DNA of 64,000 bases from Nonomuraea guangzhouensis (lineage in GTDB: Bacteria; Actinomycetota; Actinomycetes; Streptosporangiales; Streptosporangiaceae): NCBI RefSeq assembly GCF_019396345.1, contig NZ_JAHKRM010000022.1:184063-248062 (forward strand), read 5' to 3'. Shown here piece by piece: positions 51,528-58,441 of this stretch. Position numbers and translations under genes: made by a program. Position 1 is the first letter of the stretch. Each line of letters begins with the position of its first letter. Under the pieces are notes generated by a model that was not told the DNA's origin, ran no database searches, and saw nothing but the letters and a program-made list of their open reading frames with translations.

Positions 51528-51984
51528 CCCGGTGGCCACGGGCCGATGGGTGACCGGTGGTCGGGTCTACCCGCAGATCGCCGACCGGCTGCGCGAGTGG
51601 ATCCGGTCGGGCGACTTCGGGCCGGGCAGTGTGCTGCCCTCTGAGGCGGAGCTGTGCCGGACGTTCGGGGTGGCGCGCAACACGGCACGGCGTGCCTTGG
51701 CGGTCCTGGAGGACGAAGGGCTCCTGGTCACCGTCCCGTCCAAGGGCAGGGTGGTGTCTGGGGAGAGTATGGCGGTCCCGTACCGCTATCAGGTGATCGC
51801 CGGAGAGCTGCGCGAGCAGATCGAACGCGGTGACTTCGCCCCCGGTGCCGCGCTGCCCAGCGAGGCCGAGCTACGGCGACGCTTCGCGGCCTCGCGCAAC
51901 ACGGTGCGGCAGGCCCTGTCCGTCCTGGAACGCGAAGGGCTGGTCGTAGCCGAGCACGGGCGTGGGCGCTTCGTCCGGCTCTGA
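51511..51984 (+). CDS. GntR-family protein made of two tandem winged helices
   Basis: A 157-residue protein. Two GntR HTH domains in a row: VYPQIADRLREWIRSGDFGP ... GVARNTARRALAVLEDEGLL, then YQVIAGELREQIERGDFAPG ... AASRNTVRQALSVLEREGLV. The usual ligand-binding domain is absent, so one chain can read two half-sites. It resembles KorSA-type repressors of AICEs doubled by tandem duplication. Candidate binder of the repeated GACGTC sites; inference. Confidence 0.8.
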   Translation: MPTAADPVATGRWVTGGRVYPQIADRLREWIRSGDFGPGSVLPSEAELCRTFGVARNTARRALAVLEDEGLLVTVPSKGRVVSGESMAVPYRYQVIAGELREQIERGDFAPGAALPSEAELRRRFAASRNTVRQALSVLEREGLVVAEHGRGRFVRL

Positions 51985-52014
51985 ATCATCCGGCGCTGAA
52001 ATGCGAGGGTGGGA

Positions 52015-52032
52015 AGACGTCCGGGGACGTCT
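52015..52032 (+). promoter_or_regulatory. GACGTC-type operator, site 2
   Basis: AGACGTCCGGGGACGTCT has near-perfect dyad arms AGACGTCC/GGACGTCT and lies 33 bases before the HD gene start and 30 bases after the GntR stop. Confidence 0.6.
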
Positions 52033-52064
52033 AGGCTCGCCCTCTGGATTCCCGCACGTGCTTG

Positions 52065-52649
52065 ATGCCTATCGTGAACGACGTGGGACATATCGAGTGG
52101 GCATACGGCCTGGCCAAAGACCTGCTGCAGACAGCATTGCCCCGGCGCTGGGCGCACACCCAGGCAGTCGCCGACCGGGCCGAGACCCTGGCGCCAATCC
52201 TCGGCGCGGACACCGACATCCTGATCACCGCCTGTTTGCTGCATGACATCGGCTACGCCCCCGACCTTGTCGACACCGGCATGCATCAGCTCGACGGCGC
52301 CCGCTACCTGCGCGACACGGCCAGGGCCGACGACCGGCTGTGCCGCCTGGTGGCCTACCACTCATGCGCGGACAACGAGGCCCGGCAACGGGACTTGTTC
52401 GACGTTCTAGCCAAGGAGTTCGACCAGGAACGGCCCGACCTGGCCAGGGCGCTGACCTACTGCGATATGACCACCGACCCGGACGGCCGGCACCTGGACG
52501 TGCGCGACCGACTGGCGGAGATCCACTCCCGCTATGGGGCTGACCATGTCGTGAGCCGGTCGATCACCGCCGCCACCCCGTGCATCGTGTCGTCGGTCCG
52601 CGCAGTGGAGGCCGCGCTATCCGATGTAGGGCAGGCCGGTGCCGGATAG
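52065..52649 (+). CDS. HD-domain phosphohydrolase
   Basis: A 194-residue protein with the HD signature: RRWAHTQAVADRAETLA (first His), ITACLLHDIGYAPD (HD pair) and ALTYCDMTTDPDGRHLDVRD (last Asp). HD enzymes hydrolyse nucleotides or their derivatives. The start is ATG 52065 (an upstream TTG and a downstream GTG are possible). A truncated copy of its C-terminus lies at 35.04-35.24 kb. It converges on the Nudix gene with a 33-base overlap. Confidence 0.82.
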   Translation: MPIVNDVGHIEWAYGLAKDLLQTALPRRWAHTQAVADRAETLAPILGADTDILITACLLHDIGYAPDLVDTGMHQLDGARYLRDTARADDRLCRLVAYHSCADNEARQRDLFDVLAKEFDQERPDLARALTYCDMTTDPDGRHLDVRDRLAEIHSRYGADHVVSRSITAATPCIVSSVRAVEAALSDVGQAGAG

Positions 52650-53093
52650 GTAGTGCTCGATCCGCATCCGCATCGAGGCTGCCATCGACAACGATGCGAC
52701 CTCATCGCGGGGCACCCACCGCACCTCACGAGATTCCGTGCTCGGGGTCGGGGAACCGGAGATCGCGCGGCCGGTCAGGACGATGGAGAACTCCTGGCGG
52801 GCCTCGCCGTTGGAGGTGTAGAGGATCACGTGTCCGGGATCGGTGTACGTGCCGACCAGGCCGGTGATCTCACACCTGATGCCGGTCTCCTCCAGCGTCT
52901 CCCGCACCGCGGCCTGAGGCAGCGACTCGCCCAGGTCGATGGCCCCACCGGGCACAGCCCAGTTGTCGTTGTCGGAGCGCTGGATCATCAACACCTCGCC
53001 GCGCTCGTTGGTGACGATGACGTTCACCGACGGGACCAGGCTGTTGGCCGCGGGCGCGTCGGGGTCGTGATGGAAGTCGATCCGGCGGGCCAT
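52617..53093 (-). CDS. Nudix hydrolase, possible AICE immunity factor (Pif-like)
   Basis: A 158-residue protein with a complete Nudix box (G-A-I-D-L-G-E ... RETLEETGI: GX5EX7REUXEEXGU). It starts MARRIDFHHDPDAPAANSLV. In pSAM2 the Pif protein, also Nudix-like, blocks repeated entry of the same element; the present gene lies in the same kind of element, so this role is possible but unproven. It could equally clear a damaged nucleotide or NAD derivative. A truncated copy lies at 33.6-33.76 kb. It is four bases from the XRE gene upstream on the same strand. Confidence 0.85.
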   Translation of the reverse strand: MARRIDFHHDPDAPAANSLVPSVNVIVTNERGEVLMIQRSDNDNWAVPGGAIDLGESLPQAAVRETLEETGIRCEITGLVGTYTDPGHVILYTSNGEARQEFSIVLTGRAISGSPTPSTESREVRWVPRDEVASLSMAASMRMRIEHYLSGTGLPYIG

Positions 53094-53096
53094 GCC

Positions 53097-53837
53097 TCAG
53101 GACTCTACCGGCCTGGCCTGCGCCCACACCTTTTCGTAGCTGTCGGCGTAGGTCGCCACCATGTCCCCTCCTGCTACCCGGCGCAGATGCAGGACCGGCG
53201 CGTTGCCGGCGCGGGTGCCGTACACGTGCGTGTTGATCAGGTACTCGTCGTCGGCGCGGTAGATCGAGTTGTACAGCACCGTGTGGTGCAACCTGATCTC
53301 GACGTTGTCCAGGCCAGTGATCGGCCGATAGAGGACCAGAGCGCTGCGGATCTGCGCGGCCATGCTCTCCCCCACGCCTTCGTCGCTCCCCCGCTGGGCC
53401 ACCTCGGCACAGTCGGGATCGCCGAGCAGGACGCGCACCTTCACCCCTGCGCGAGCCTTGTCGGCGAACAAGCGCACCATGCCCCCGTCATCGGCGAGAA
53501 ACAAGCCGCTGTAGACCAGGACGCCGATCTCCTGGGACGCCGCAGAGAACAGCCGTCCCCAGATATCCCGGGGGACGGCCCAGCGGTGCGGATAGATCGC
53601 GAGGACCTCACTCTCCGACGCCGCGACGACCTGCTCACGCGTCAGCGCGTCCGGCCACAGGTACGCCTCGTCCACGCCCAGGTACGAAGCCGCGGCAAAG
53701 CGGTGCTTTCGGTACGGCTCGCGCCCCTTGGTGACCCACCGCTCGACGGTCTTGGGGGCGACCTCGATCGCCTCGGCCAGATCGGCGATGTGCACGCCTT
53801 TCTGCAGAAGGGCCGCACGTAGCCGTTCGTTCGCCAT
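53097..53837 (-). CDS. XRE-type HTH protein with phospholipase-D-like C-terminal domain, second copy
   Basis: A 246-residue paralogue of the 50.3-51.0 kb protein: HTH MANERLRAALLQKGVHIADL ... EVAPKTVERWVTKGREPYRK, then LAIYPHRWAVPRDIWGRLFS, VKVRVLLGDPDCAEVAQRGS and LHHTVLYNSIYRADDEYLIN. The ATG at 53837 starts the conserved region. It is probably co-transcribed with the Nudix gene. Its promoter holds two GACGTC-type sites. Confidence 0.74.
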   Translation of the reverse strand: MANERLRAALLQKGVHIADLAEAIEVAPKTVERWVTKGREPYRKHRFAAASYLGVDEAYLWPDALTREQVVAASESEVLAIYPHRWAVPRDIWGRLFSAASQEIGVLVYSGLFLADDGGMVRLFADKARAGVKVRVLLGDPDCAEVAQRGSDEGVGESMAAQIRSALVLYRPITGLDNVEIRLHHTVLYNSIYRADDEYLINTHVYGTRAGNAPVLHLRRVAGGDMVATYADSYEKVWAQARPVES

Positions 53838-53851
53838 CTCACCCGCTCCGA

Positions 53852-53902
53852 GGGACGTCCGGGGACCTGGACATCGTAGGCCGGACGTCTTGAACACGTC
53901 CC
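53852..53902 (-). promoter_or_regulatory. GACGTC-type operators, sites 3 and 4
   Basis: GGGACGTCCGGGGACC (53852-53867) and GGACGTCTTGAACACGTCC (53883-53901; arms GGACGT/ACGTCC) lie 15 and 46 bases upstream of the XRE start. The second site is preserved in the degenerate copy at 34695-34715 with one changed arm. Confidence 0.6.
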
Positions 53903-54190
53903 GTTGTGTAGTGATCTCGTCTCGACTCTCCGTCCCAGCGTTAGATGCCCTGCTCCGCGGCATCGTCCGTGGCCCTTGGCGATGGCAGGCGGCCGGACAT
54001 GGGCTGGCACCTGCTATCCATGCATAGGCGGGCCAAGGTCAAGCAAGGTCGTCGCAGGCGGAGCCTGCCCGGGGAGGGCGTCCGAGCGAAGCGAGGCCCT
54101 CCAGGGGTCGGGGCTTTGGCCCGACTGGAAGCAACGCCTGAGCCCCGAAAGCGCGAAGCGCCCAGAAAGCGAAGCCCGTTGTGCGCCGAA
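53880..54190 (+). repeat. Cassette-to-tRNA spacer, intact copy of the 34.69-35.04 kb repeat
   Basis: Contains GCATAGGCGGGCCAAGGTCA and the GCGAAGCG-rich part (CGAGCGAAGCGAGGCCCT, GAAAGCGCGAAGCGCCC) matched at 34.88-35.04 kb. No open frame of note. The segment ends about 140 bases before the tRNA-Arg gene. Confidence 0.75.
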
Positions 54191-54290
54191 GGCGCCCCCA
54201 GAAGAACGCCCGGAGCGAAGCGGAGGCCCGCTGTGGAGGGGCGGGCATCAGACGGCCGACCACCGAATCGGGTAACGGGTGGGCGCGAAA

Positions 54291-54320
54291 AAGGCCCCCC
54301 GGATGATCCCGGAGGGCCTT
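54291..54320 (-). terminator. Rho-independent terminator of the tRNA-Arg gene
   Basis: AAGGCCCCCCGG/CCCGGAGGGCCTT forms a strong stem just downstream of the tRNA on the minus strand and is followed there by a T-run (CTTTTTCGC). Confidence 0.75.
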
Positions 54321-54330
54321 TCAACGTGTG

Positions 54331-54403
54331 TGCGGCCGGAGGTACTCGAAACCCCAACCTTCTGATCCGTAGTCAGATGCTCTATCCATTGAGCTACGGC
54401 CGC
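54331..54403 (-). tRNA. tRNA-Arg (anticodon ACG)
   Basis: On the minus strand: acceptor GCGGCCG/CGGCCGC with discriminator A, D-arm GCTCAATGGATAGAGC, anticodon arm TCTGA-CTACGGA-TCAGA (anticodon ACG) and T-arm GGGGT-TTCGAGT-ACCTC. The CCA end is not encoded. Its 3' half is repeated at 24.86, 29.81 and 39.44 kb, marking it as the attachment site of integrative elements. Confidence 0.93.
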
Positions 54404-54460
54404 TCGCTGCGTAAAACAGCATAGCGGGTCCAGAGCCGTGCCTCGAACCAGAAACCGCCA

Positions 54461-55015
54461 TCACGTTCCAGTAGACCCCACCTTCTTCGGCCAAAGGGTG
54501 TAGCTCAGCGGCCAGAGCAGGGCGATCAGCGGCACCTTCAGCATGCCGTACATGAAATCGATCAGTGCGCCCGTGCGGGACGGTTCGTTGACGAGCCAGA
54601 CCAGGCCGAGCAGAAGAGCGCAGGCGATGGCGTACGCGAGGACCATGCGGAGCCAGAAGCCCCACTCGTAGCGGGCCCGGGCCATGCCGCCCTCGGGTGG
54701 TTTCCGGGGAGGTGAGCCGTCGGCGAAGCGGTGGCGGAACTTGGCGTCGGCCCAGCGGATCGTGCTGTGGCCGAAGACGATGGAGTACGCCAGGTACGCG
54801 GCCGCCAGGCCGTGCCTCAGGTCGGCCGTGGCGCCGCCGCGCATGTCTATGACGGCTGCCGCCAGGAGGATCACGTCCAGGAGCGGTACGCAGATGAGGA
54901 GGGCGGTGCTGAGCCGGCGGCGGTTCCAGAGGTAGCGGCTGGCGAGGCCGAGTCCGAGCAGGAGCCAGAAGCCGACTTCGCAGCCGATCAGGATGGCGAC
55001 AATCACGCATCCCAT
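54461..55015 (-). CDS. Conserved membrane protein of unknown function
   Basis: A 184-residue protein with about five hydrophobic helices: MGCVIVAILIGCEVGFWLLL, LLICVPLLDVILLAAAVIDM, LAAAYLAYSIVFGHSTIRWA, VLAYAIACALLLGLVWLVNE and VPLIALLWPLSYTLWP. ATG 55015 is preferred over codons further upstream, which lack hydrophobic or conserved content. It is the first ordinary chromosomal gene right of the tRNA. Confidence 0.68.
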   Translation of the reverse strand: MGCVIVAILIGCEVGFWLLLGLGLASRYLWNRRRLSTALLICVPLLDVILLAAAVIDMRGGATADLRHGLAAAYLAYSIVFGHSTIRWADAKFRHRFADGSPPRKPPEGGMARARYEWGFWLRMVLAYAIACALLLGLVWLVNEPSRTGALIDFMYGMLKVPLIALLWPLSYTLWPKKVGSTGT

Positions 55016-55140
55016 CCTTTTCGACTCTTCTGCGTGGCACATCGTCAGTGAAGACGAGCCTGTGGATACATCGAAGTGTTTATCCACAGGCGGACCCACG
55101 AAGGAGTTGATCGAGGCCGGATGGTGGTGGGATGGGGGAC

Positions 55141-56301
55141 ATGAAACGGGAGGCGTCGTGGGCCGGGCTGGCCTTCGTCGTGGGCCTGCTCCTGATCGTG
55201 GGCGGAGCCTACAGTCATCGCGGGGTGGCCGCGGGGTGGCTTGTGGTGCCGTTGGCGTTCGTGTGTTCGGCGGTTGTGGTGCGGACGCGGGCTCCGCTGG
55301 TGGGGCTGGGCCTGGGGACTGTGGGGGTTGGTGTTGATCTGTTCTTCGGGCCGTCGTTGCCTACTGTCCTGATCTTTACGGACAACGTGTATGCGGCGGC
55401 GTTGTATGGGCCGGCGCGGTTCTCGCGGTGGTTGCTGGGGATCGCCTCTGTGCTGGCGGTGTTGGCCGGGGCCGCGGCGGGGGTCGTGGCACGTGACTGG
55501 CGGGCGCTGGCGGTGATCGGGGTTCAGGCGGGGCTCGTGTTGATCACGCCGGTGACCACGGCCATGGTGTTACGCCAGCATCGTGACCAGGCCGTGGCCG
55601 AACGCGCCAGGGCCGAGCAGGTGGCGCGGCTGGCCGAGCTCGACCGGCAGGCGGCGATCTCGACGGAGCGTACGCGGATGGCCCGGGAGCTGCATGACAT
55701 GATCGCCAACCACTTCAGCGCGATCGCCATTCAGTCGACGGGCGCGCTGTCGCGTAGGGATCTGGATGCGGCGGCCGTACGGAAGATCATGGAGTCCGTT
55801 CGGGAGAACAGCCTGAAAGGGCTGGCCGAGATGCGGGACATGATCGGGCTGTTGCGGCAGGAAGGGGACGAGCCCGAGGCCACCCGGCCACGGCTGGCCG
55901 ACGCGGAGCGTCTGGTCGAGCGGTCGCAGCGGGCGGGGATGACGGCTGAGCTACGTGTTGAGGGCGAGGCGCGGGAGCTGTCTCCGGCGGTCGATCTGGC
56001 TGGATATCGGATCTTGCAGGAGGCGCTGACCAATGCGCTCAAGCATGGCGGGCGGCCGGTCGCGGTCGAGGTCGTCTATGAGCCGGAGCAGGTGACGGTG
56101 GCTGTGGATAACCCTGTGGATGGGCGTACGGCTCGGCTGCCCGGCGCCGGGGCGGGGATCGTCGGGATGAGGGAGCGGGCCGCGCTGGTCGGGGGGTCGT
56201 TCGAGGTTGGGGCGGACGGGGGTTCGTGGCGGGTCCGGGCCACGCTGCCCACACCGAGGGACCTTGGGGACAAGGTCCATGAACGCTTGGGCGGTAAGTA
56301 A
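55141..56301 (+). CDS. Sensor histidine kinase (NarL/DesK-type, HisKA_3)
   Basis: A 386-residue membrane kinase. The first 150 residues contain about five membrane helices, followed by a short coiled stretch (HRDQAVAERARAEQVARLAE). The HisKA_3 box is TRMARELHDMIANHFSAIAI, with the phospho-acceptor His. The HATPase has the N-box EALTNALKHGG and the G-box GAGAGIVGMRERAALVGG. Signal unknown. Its partner response regulator starts three bases after the stop. Confidence 0.88.
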   Translation: MKREASWAGLAFVVGLLLIVGGAYSHRGVAAGWLVVPLAFVCSAVVVRTRAPLVGLGLGTVGVGVDLFFGPSLPTVLIFTDNVYAAALYGPARFSRWLLGIASVLAVLAGAAAGVVARDWRALAVIGVQAGLVLITPVTTAMVLRQHRDQAVAERARAEQVARLAELDRQAAISTERTRMARELHDMIANHFSAIAIQSTGALSRRDLDAAAVRKIMESVRENSLKGLAEMRDMIGLLRQEGDEPEATRPRLADAERLVERSQRAGMTAELRVEGEARELSPAVDLAGYRILQEALTNALKHGGRPVAVEVVYEPEQVTVAVDNPVDGRTARLPGAGAGIVGMRERAALVGGSFEVGADGGSWRVRATLPTPRDLGDKVHERLGGK

Positions 56302-56304
56302 GGG

Positions 56305-56931
56305 ATGACGATCAAGGTGCTGGTCGCGGACGATCATGCGGCCGTCAGGGCGGGGCTGGTGCTGATTCTCGGTGGGGCGCCGGACATCGAAGTCGTCGGG
56401 GAGGCCGCCGACGGTGAGCAGGCGGTGGAGTTGGCTCGCGAGACCCGGCCCGACGTGGTGTTGATGGATGTGCGGATGCCGAAGCTCGACGGCATCTCGG
56501 CGACCAGGGAGCTCGCCGGGGTGGCCGACGTGTTGATTTTGACGACGTTCGATGTGGATGAGTATGTGTTCGGGGCGTTGCGGGCTGGGGCGGCGGGGTT
56601 TCTGGTGAAGAACACCGACGCGGATTCGCTGATCGCGGCGGTGCGGCTGGTGGCCAGGGGTGATGGGCTGATCTCGCCCACGGTCACGCGGCGGTTGATC
56701 GCGGCCTTCGCCGAGCAGCCGGTACGCAAGGAGCAGCAGGTGGAGGGGTTGACGCCGCGCGAGCAGGAGGTGCTGGCCTGCGTCGGGCGCGGGCTGTCCA
56801 ATGCCGAGATCGCCAGGGAGCTCGACATGGCTGAGGCGACCACGAAGACGCATGTGAGCCGGGTGTTGAACAAGCTGGGTCTCAAAAGCCGGGTGCAAGC
56901 GGCGATTTATTACTCGGAAGGCCCCCGCTAG
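56305..56931 (+). CDS. LuxR/NarL-type response regulator
   Basis: A 208-residue regulator. Receiver domain with the acidic pair VLVADDHAAV, phospho-Asp in VVLMDVRMPKLDG and Lys in FLVKNTDAD. The C-terminal LuxR HTH is LTPREQEVLACVGRGLSNAE and IARELDMAEATTKTHVSRVL. It forms a two-component pair with the kinase upstream. The small membrane genes downstream may be its targets. Confidence 0.9.
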   Translation: MTIKVLVADDHAAVRAGLVLILGGAPDIEVVGEAADGEQAVELARETRPDVVLMDVRMPKLDGISATRELAGVADVLILTTFDVDEYVFGALRAGAAGFLVKNTDADSLIAAVRLVARGDGLISPTVTRRLIAAFAEQPVRKEQQVEGLTPREQEVLACVGRGLSNAEIARELDMAEATTKTHVSRVLNKLGLKSRVQAAIYYSEGPR

Positions 56932-56941
56932 TCTGAAGGTC

Positions 56942-57265
56942 GTGACCATGCCATCGCCGCCCCCGCCTCCTCAGCCACCGCGGCCGACGGGCTTGATCGT
57001 TGGCTTGGCGTTCGCCGGGGCCTTTGGCTACTGGGTCCTCAATGTGATCGTCGGACTGATCGCCTTGAGCGCGGAGTCGGCGGTCGCGATCGGGGTGGGC
57101 GCGGGGTTCCTGGCTGTGGTCGGGCTCGGTGCGGGGATCGTGCTCGTGGTGCTGCGTAAGCCGTGGACGCTGGGGGTGGGGCTGGGGTTGATGATCGGAT
57201 GGGCGCTCGCCTCGATCGTCACGGCCGGCTACTGCACGGGGCTGAATCCAGGCATGTACGCATGA
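56942..57265 (+). CDS. Small membrane protein with Pro-rich N-terminus
   Basis: A 107-residue protein: PSPPPPPQPPRPT, then two to three hydrophobic helices (LIVGLAFAGAFGYWVLNVIV; VGAGFLAVVGLGAGIVLVVL; LGLMIGWALASIVTAGYCTG). It starts at GTG 56942 (or ATG 56948). Paralogue of the next gene, whose ATG overlaps this stop (ATGA). Function unknown. Confidence 0.65.
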   Translation: MTMPSPPPPPQPPRPTGLIVGLAFAGAFGYWVLNVIVGLIALSAESAVAIGVGAGFLAVVGLGAGIVLVVLRKPWTLGVGLGLMIGWALASIVTAGYCTGLNPGMYA

Positions 57266-57684
57266 CCGCACCGCCACCGGATGGCCCCGGCGAGGGGGCG
57301 CCACCACTCGGAGGAAACGCCCCGACGCTGGAGGATGGAAGTGACGGAGGGTCGCCCGAGCAAACCGGCAAGTCCAGCGGCAAGTCGATCGGGCTGATCA
57401 TCGGGCTGGCGTTCGCCGGTCTGGTCGCCTACAGCATCGTCAACGCCATCCTGGGCATCCTGATCTTCATCAGCACCCTCGACCAGAACGGCCCGAACCA
57501 CCCCATCATCATCTCCTGCACGATCTTCCTCGCCCTCCTCGGCCTGGCCGCCGGAGCGGGTCTCCAGTTCCTGCGCAGACCATGGGCCACCGGCCTGGGC
57601 CTGGGGTTCCTGATCGGCTGGGCGCTGTGGTCGATCCTGTCCGCCGGGATCTGCACCGGCATCAGCCCGGACCTGTACACCTGA
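57262..57684 (+). CDS. Small membrane protein, paralogue of the preceding gene
   Basis: A 140-residue protein with a longer Gly/Pro-rich N-terminus (MTAPPPDGPGEGAPPLGGNA) and the same helix pattern (IGLIIGLAFAGLVAYSIVNA ... LGLGFLIGWALWSILSAGIC TGISPDLYT). The shared ending W-A-x-x-S-I-x-x-A-G-x-CTG-x-x-P-x-x-Y shows a tandem duplication. Only two bases separate it from the Lgt-like gene. Confidence 0.65.
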   Translation: MTAPPPDGPGEGAPPLGGNAPTLEDGSDGGSPEQTGKSSGKSIGLIIGLAFAGLVAYSIVNAILGILIFISTLDQNGPNHPIIISCTIFLALLGLAAGAGLQFLRRPWATGLGLGFLIGWALWSILSAGICTGISPDLYT

Positions 57685-57685
57685 C

Positions 57686-58441
57686 ATGCCCTTCCACGAG
57701 ACACCTGACATGCCCCTCCACGAGATCTTCGTCGGCCTGGGGGTGCTGGTCGCGTCCGTGGTCTTCGTGCACGAGGCCCGCCGCCGCGGCGCGCTGAACG
57801 AGCAGTCGCTGGTGGCCGTGACCGGTGCCCTGGTCGGCGGCGCGATCGGGATGCGACTGGCAGGCTGGCTGGAGACGCTGAACCTGTCCGACCTCTGGCT
57901 GTACGGCTCACGGAGCATCCTCGGCGGCTTGACCGGCGCCTACCTAGGCGTACTGATCGCCAAGAGGATCATCGGCTACAAACAGCGCACCGGCGACCTG
58001 TTCGCCCCGGCGGTGGCGCTGGGCATGGCGGTCGGCCGGATCGGCTGCCATCTGACCGAGGCGCCGGGCCGGCCGACCGAGCTGCCCTGGGGCGTACACG
58101 CTCCCCCGACGACACCCGAGTGCCCCGGCTGCCTGACCGGCCAGGCCATGCACCCGTCGTTCATCTACGAGATCATCTTTCAGCTGGCCGTGTTCGCCGC
58201 GTTGCTCTGGGCGCGGAGGCGGCTCACTGAGCCGGGTGAGCTGTTCACGCTGTACCTGGCCGCGTACGCCGTCTTCCGCTTCCTCGTCGAGTTCACCCGC
58301 GCCAACGAGACCGGGTGGCTCGATCTCACCAGGCCGCAGTGGTTCCTGATCCCTGGCCTGCTACTGCTCGCCCTGAGACTGCGGTACGGCTGGCGGCGCG
58401 GCCACTACGATCCCCTCTTCAAGCGGAAAGTCATGACATGA
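57686..58441 (+). CDS. Lgt-like prolipoprotein diacylglyceryl transferase family protein
   Basis: A 251-residue membrane protein of the Lgt fold: about seven helices, the segment RSILGGLTGAYLGVLIAKRI, the Lgt-type core FAPAVALGMAVGRIGCHLTE (equivalent to the G-R-x-x-N-F signature but with C-H in place of N-F), HPSFIYEIIFQLAVFAALLW and YAVFRFLVEFTRANE. Classical Lgt moves diacylglycerol from phosphatidylglycerol to lipoprotein Cys. This variant, coupled by an ATGA overlap to a radical SAM enzyme, may act on a different lipid substrate. ATG 57710 is an alternative start. Confidence 0.8.
   Translation: MPFHETPDMPLHEIFVGLGVLVASVVFVHEARRRGALNEQSLVAVTGALVGGAIGMRLAGWLETLNLSDLWLYGSRSILGGLTGAYLGVLIAKRIIGYKQRTGDLFAPAVALGMAVGRIGCHLTEAPGRPTELPWGVHAPPTTPECPGCLTGQAMHPSFIYEIIFQLAVFAALLWARRRLTEPGELFTLYLAAYAVFRFLVEFTRANETGWLDLTRPQWFLIPGLLLLALRLRYGWRRGHYDPLFKRKVMT

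Noticed and set aside
52653..53822. A 389-codon plus-strand frame over the Nudix and XRE genes
   Set aside because: It spans two genes on the other strand that have complete Nudix and HTH motifs; the frame is an antisense shadow.
54026..54245. GCGAAGCG-type short repeats that look like a small CRISPR array
   Set aside because: The units are irregular, without constant spacers, and the whole segment is a single duplicated block. No cas genes are present.
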